Below are positions 14,180 through 16,597 of a stretch of 16,597 bases of DNA, one piece after another (positions within the stretch are counted from its first letter, which is position 1; each line of letters starts with the position of its first letter). A program made the translations under genes and the position numbers. The notes beneath the pieces were generated by a model that was given only the letters and a program-made list of their open reading frames with translations, was not told the origin of the DNA and ran no database searches. This DNA comes from DASSHC01 sp035693105 (GTDB lineage Bacteria; Chloroflexota; Chloroflexia; Thermomicrobiales; Thermomicrobiaceae): positions 1-16,597 of the forward strand of contig DASSHC010000438.1 of assembly GCA_035693105.1 (NCBI GenBank), in the 5' to 3' direction.

Positions 14180-14636
14180 GGCAGAGCGCCACCGCCAACG
14201 CGTCGGCCGCGTCATCGGGATATGGCGCTTCATCCAGGCTCAGCAAGAGGCGAACCATCTCCTGCATTTGGCTCTTGTCGGCCTTGCCCCAGCCAGAGAC
14301 CGCCTGCTTGATCTCAGCCGGGGTGTACTCGATCACGGTCAGACCCGCCTGCGCGACCGCCAGTAGCACCACCCCCCGCGCCTGCCCGACCGAGAGTGCG
14401 GTCGTCACGTTGCGCGCGAAGAAGAGGCGCTCCACCGCGCAATCGTCCGGCGCGTAGCGGTAGAGGATATCGCGTACCCCCTCGTAGAGCAGCCGCAGAC
14501 GCTCGGGCATCGAGATCGTAGACGCCGTCTCCAGCACGCCGAAGTCGATCGCTTCGACCGGGTCCTCTCCGCGCAGCACGCCGAAGCCGAGGCGCGCGGT
14601 GCCGGGGTCAAAGCCCACCGTTACCCGGTCAGCCAC
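14136..14636 (-). CDS. ruvC: Holliday junction resolvase RuvC
   Basis: Endonuclease cutting Holliday junctions symmetrically in recombination and repair with RuvAB. 166 residues from GTG 14636. The RNase H-like active site is complete: GFDPGTARLGFG (Asp10), AVERLFFARN (Glu69) and PDDAADALAVALCH (Asp142, Asp145), plus EYTPAEIKQAVSGWGKADK with the DNA-contacting loop. The open frame extends to 14687, but GTG 14636 has GGGGAG 6-7 bp upstream and gives the canonical MxxRVTVGFDPG N-terminus. No ruvA or ruvB adjoins; tlyA overlaps its 3' end and larB follows. Divergent from the sigma factor gene across about 315 bp. Confidence 0.95.
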   Translation of the reverse strand: MADRVTVGFDPGTARLGFGVLRGEDPVEAIDFGVLETASTISMPERLRLLYEGVRDILYRYAPDDCAVERLFFARNVTTALSVGQARGVVLLAVAQAGLTVIEYTPAEIKQAVSGWGKADKSQMQEMVRLLLSLDEAPYPDDAADALAVALCHVQTARFQRAIDGQ

Positions 14637-14717
14637 ACGCCGCTCCCCCTCTTGGAGCGCCGCCCGCAAACGGCAGGACGCGCGCACCCATCAGGCGCGA
14701 ATCACGAGGAGGCTCGT

Positions 14718-14745
14718 GTCGCGATGCCGAGTCCGGCATTGCGAC
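14718..14745. promoter_or_regulatory. dyad symmetry upstream of the sigma factor promoter
   Basis: Inverted repeat with 12-bp arms (14718-14729 GTCGCGATGCCG and 14734-14745 CGGCATTGCGAC) and a 4-bp centre, one mismatched pair. It ends 10 bp before the -35 box at 14756, in the ruvC/sigma factor divergent region, so it could be an operator or activator site. It has no T-tract and is not a terminator of a known gene. Confidence 0.45.
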
Positions 14746-14755
14746 GCTCCCCTGC

Positions 14756-14784
14756 TTGAAACATCGCGATACCTCCGCTATACT
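14756..14784 (+). promoter_or_regulatory. consensus sigma-70 promoter of the sigma factor gene
   Basis: TTGAAA (14756-14761), exactly 17 bp, then TATACT (14779-14784). Transcription would start near 14791, leaving a 5' leader of about 160 bases before the GTG start. This is the best promoter match in the window and suggests the group-1 sigma factor transcribes its own gene. Confidence 0.7.
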
Positions 14785-14924
14785 GGCGCCAAAGGTGGGA
14801 ATAGGCGTCGCGCACTTCGACAAGATCAACAGCCTTAGCTCGCTCTTCCTCGGTCTGCCCGACGACTGAGACACACTCCGCCGCGCCGCGGTTCGGAGGA
14901 CAAGAGTCTGATCTACTCAACCTG

Positions 14925-14951
14925 GGATGAGAGACCCTCATCTAGAAAAGG
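14925..14951 (+). promoter_or_regulatory. small hairpin abutting the sigma factor ribosome binding site
   Basis: GATGAG (14926-14931) pairs with CTCATC (14937-14942) across AGACC, with a possible extra G-U pair outside. It is followed immediately by GAAAAGG (14945-14951) before the first GTG at 14952. A 6-7-bp stem this close to the ribosome site could tune initiation; chance occurrence is possible. Confidence 0.3.
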
Positions 14952-16121
14952 GTGGTGGCGAAGACGATGGATGCGAGCCTTATTGCCAGGGGCAAGGAGC
15001 GCGGGTATCTGCTCTCCGAAGAGGTTATCGCGGAATTCCCCCGCGCCGAGAACGACCTCGACTCTCTTGAGGAATTCTATCTCACCCTCATGGATCAGGG
15101 AATCGAGGTTCTCGATCGCGAACCCGCCAATGGCACTCCGGCCCTGATCGGCCGCCATCCCAGCACCCGTCCTGCTCTCCACGACCACCATCGCGAAGAA
15201 GACCCCTCCGCCGGTGTCAGCGACTCCGTCAGGCTCTACCTGCAGGAGATCGGCGAGACCGATCTGCTGACCATGCAGGAGGAAGTCTGGCTCTCCAAGC
15301 GTATGGAGCGCGGCGAGATGGCGGCCGCCCGCATGGAGTGCGGCGCGTATTCGTCCGAAGACGAGCGGCTCTCGCTGCTGGCGGACAAGGACGACGGCGA
15401 CCAGGCACGCGCTCACCTGATCCAAGCGAACCTGCGCCTCGTCGTCAGCGTGGCCAAGAAATACGTCGGCCGCGGCCTCTCCTTCCTGGATCTCATTCAG
15501 GAAGGGAACATCGGGCTGATGAAAGCGACTGACAAGTTCGACTATAAGCGCGGCTACAAGTTTTCAACCTACGCCACCTGGTGGATTCGCCAGGCGATCA
15601 CGCGCGCGATCTCCGACCAGAGCCGCACCATTCGCCTCCCGGTCCATGTCGGTGAGACGATCAACCGAGTCAAGAAGACCAGCCACCGGCTGCAGCAGAT
15701 CTTCGAGCGCGAGCCGACGCACGAGGAAGTCGCGCGCGCCATGGACGTGCCGCTCGAGAAGGTGCGACAGGTGCTCGACGCCGCGCGCCACCCCGTGTCG
15801 CTGGAGGCGCCGGTGGGCCAGGAAGGCGACGCCTTCCTGGGCGACTTCATCGAGGATGAGATGATGCCGCCGCCGCTGGAGTTGGCCTCGCACAAGCTCC
15901 TGCGCGGTCAGATCGGTGACACGCTCGACCGGCTGACCGAGCGCGAGCGACGCATCATCGTCCTGCGCTACGGGCTCGACGACGGCCAGTTCCGCACACT
16001 GGAGGAGGTCGGGCGCGAGTTCGGCATCACCCGCGAGCGCATCAGGCAGATCGAGGCCAAGGCGCTGCGCAAGTTGCGCCACCCCCAGTACAGCCGCCAG
16101 CTCCGCGGCTACCTCGACTAA
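14952..16121 (+). CDS. sigA: RNA polymerase primary sigma factor (sigma-70, RpoD/SigA)
   Basis: 389 residues with all group-1 regions. Region 1.1 (ARGKERGYLLSEEVIAEFP to LMDQGIEVLD, about 12-55), region 1.2 (SVRLYLQEIGETDLLTMQEE, about 92-111), and region 2 follow. Region 2 includes ANLRLVVSVAKKYVGRGLSF, LDLIQEGNIGLMKATDKFDY and the -10 reading/melting YKFSTYATWWIRQAITRAI (about 202-220). Region 3 (RLPVHVGETINRVKKTSHRL) and region 4 with its helix-turn-helix (FRTLEEVGREFGITRERIRQ, about 348-367) end in LRKLRHPQYSRQLRGYLD. The short linker between 1.2 and 2 lacks the large insertion of proteobacterial RpoD. Possible starts are GTG 14952, GTG 14955 and ATG 14967; a GAAAAGG lies just upstream. 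Own promoter and own terminator, so probably monocistronic. Confidence 0.97.
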   Translation: MVAKTMDASLIARGKERGYLLSEEVIAEFPRAENDLDSLEEFYLTLMDQGIEVLDREPANGTPALIGRHPSTRPALHDHHREEDPSAGVSDSVRLYLQEIGETDLLTMQEEVWLSKRMERGEMAAARMECGAYSSEDERLSLLADKDDGDQARAHLIQANLRLVVSVAKKYVGRGLSFLDLIQEGNIGLMKATDKFDYKRGYKFSTYATWWIRQAITRAISDQSRTIRLPVHVGETINRVKKTSHRLQQIFEREPTHEEVARAMDVPLEKVRQVLDAARHPVSLEAPVGQEGDAFLGDFIEDEMMPPPLELASHKLLRGQIGDTLDRLTERERRIIVLRYGLDDGQFRTLEEVGREFGITRERIRQIEAKALRKLRHPQYSRQLRGYLD

Positions 16122-16143
16122 ACCCCAGGACGCCATTTTCGCG

Positions 16144-16173
16144 ACAGCGCGGCGGTGTTTCGCCGCGCTGTTT
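16144..16173 (+). terminator. intrinsic terminator of the sigma factor gene
   Basis: Perfect 11-bp GC-rich stem ACAGCGCGGCG (16144-16154) / CGCCGCGCTGT (16161-16171) with loop GTGTTT, followed by TTTCATTGCCTTTT. It starts 23 bp after the stop codon. The T-tract is interrupted, but the hairpin is strong. Confidence 0.8.
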
Positions 16174-16211
16174 CATTGCCTTTTCCAAGGATGACGCCAA
16201 AGATTACGGCT

Positions 16212-16342
16212 GTAGGGGCAGACCTCCGTGTCTGCCCTGCCTCCCCCATGGCGCGGTATCAAGTACATGGAAAACCTGCGGCGGTGTAGGTGAGGGCAAT
16301 TGCCGGGGGGCGACGAGGGCAGACACGGAGGTCTGCCTCTAC
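16212..16342. repeat. 131-bp inverted-repeat element, REP/BIME-like
   Basis: Two 27-bp arms (16212-16238 and 16316-16342) are inverted copies of each other with one mismatch, separated by 77 bp. Each arm is itself a hairpin: 8-bp stem GGGCAGAC/GTCTGCCC with loop CTCCGT on the left, 7-bp stem GGCAGAC/GTCTGCC on the right. Palindromic units in inverted pairs between genes are the layout of REP doublets; short non-autonomous elements with terminal repeats are the alternative. No transposase and no clear target duplication are seen. The right arm contains the fabF stop codon (16339-16341). Confidence 0.75.
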
Positions 16343-16597
16343 CCCTCCACCCGCGACAGTATCAGTGCGACGTTATGTCCACCAAACCCGAGTGAGTTGC
16401 TGAGCACGTGTCGTAGCCGCGCCTGGCGTGGACCGTCCGCGACGTAGTCGAGGTCGCACGCCGGGTCGGGCTGGCGAAGATGCCAGGTGGGCGGGATTGT
16501 CTGCCGGCCTAGAGCCTGGACCGCGAAGACGATTTCGAGCGCGCCGGCCGCCCCGAGCAGGTGCCCGGTCAGCGCCTTGGTCGAGCTGACCGGCGGC
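16339..16597 (-). CDS. fabF: beta-ketoacyl-ACP synthase II (FabF), C-terminal part, runs off the window
   Basis: Condenses malonyl-ACP with acyl-ACP in fatty-acid elongation. Only the last ~85 residues are present. They read STKALTGHLLGAAGALEIVF with the first catalytic His, then PPTWHLRQPDPACDLDYV and VLSNSLGFGGHNVALILS with the second catalytic region (the Phe gate and GFGGHN), ending RVEG. The end matches the normal C-terminus of KAS II in position, so the gene is intact at this side. The TAG stop lies within the right arm of the inverted repeat. The active-site Cys would be outside the window. Confidence 0.95.
   Translation of the reverse strand, partial: PPVSSTKALTGHLLGAAGALEIVFAVQALGRQTIPPTWHLRQPDPACDLDYVADGPRQARLRHVLSNSLGFGGHNVALILSRVEG

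Noticed and set aside
13523..14311. 262-codon plus-strand open frame opposite tlyA and ruvC
   Set aside because: Shadow of tlyA; composition typical of antisense frames.
16212..16342. Insertion sequence with a transposase
   Set aside because: Only 131 bp, with no coding capacity between the inverted arms.

Overview
The window is GC-rich bacterial chromosome, densely packed with genes and using many GTG/TTG starts. Gene content and layout suggest a thermophile-like member of the Chloroflexota (Thermomicrobia/Sphaerobacter-type) or a similar high-GC lineage. That placement is an inference from style and neighbourhood, not from a marker phylogeny. No rRNA, tRNA, CRISPR array or transposase was found.

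Layout. 1-729 (-): the N-terminal two thirds of tgt (tRNA-guanine transglycosylase), running off the left edge. Divergent from it, with only about 6 bp between start codons, is a small SAM methyltransferase (736-1422, +). Convergent with that is a FAD monooxygenase closely resembling rifampicin monooxygenase (1428-2915, -). About 600 bp without a convincing gene follow, then a small YqaE/Pmp3-type membrane protein (3514-3747).

The main + strand block (3829-11271) holds a GT-B glycosyltransferase, pth, and then a tight six-gene metabolic cluster: 3-hydroxyacyl-CoA dehydrogenase, acyl-CoA dehydrogenase, a BtuR/CobA-like protein whose ATP site is destroyed, a B12-dependent acyl-CoA mutase large subunit, its B12-binding small subunit, and the MeaB-type G-protein chaperone. 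An automatic annotation would call the mutase methylmalonyl-CoA mutase. However, the two residues that separate the substrates are Phe79 and Gln197, the isobutyryl-CoA mutase signature, and not Tyr/Arg. The cluster therefore reads best as isobutyryl-CoA -> n-butyryl-CoA -> crotonyl-CoA -> (hydratase elsewhere) -> 3-hydroxybutyryl-CoA -> acetoacetyl-CoA, i.e. valine/isobutyrate carbon fed into beta-oxidation.

On the - strand, 14636 down to 11286 carries ruvC, tlyA, larB and a cytosine-deaminase-like amidohydrolase, probably co-transcribed. A consensus sigma-70 promoter with an upstream dyad drives the primary sigma factor gene (14952-16121, +), which ends in a clear hairpin. The right edge holds a 131-bp inverted-repeat (REP/BIME-like) element whose outer end supplies the stop codon of a partial fabF (-).

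Most notable items: the mutase substrate signature, the catalytically dead cobalamin adenosyltransferase paralogue next to it, the face-to-face leaderless promoters of tgt and the methyltransferase, and the repeat abutting fabF.
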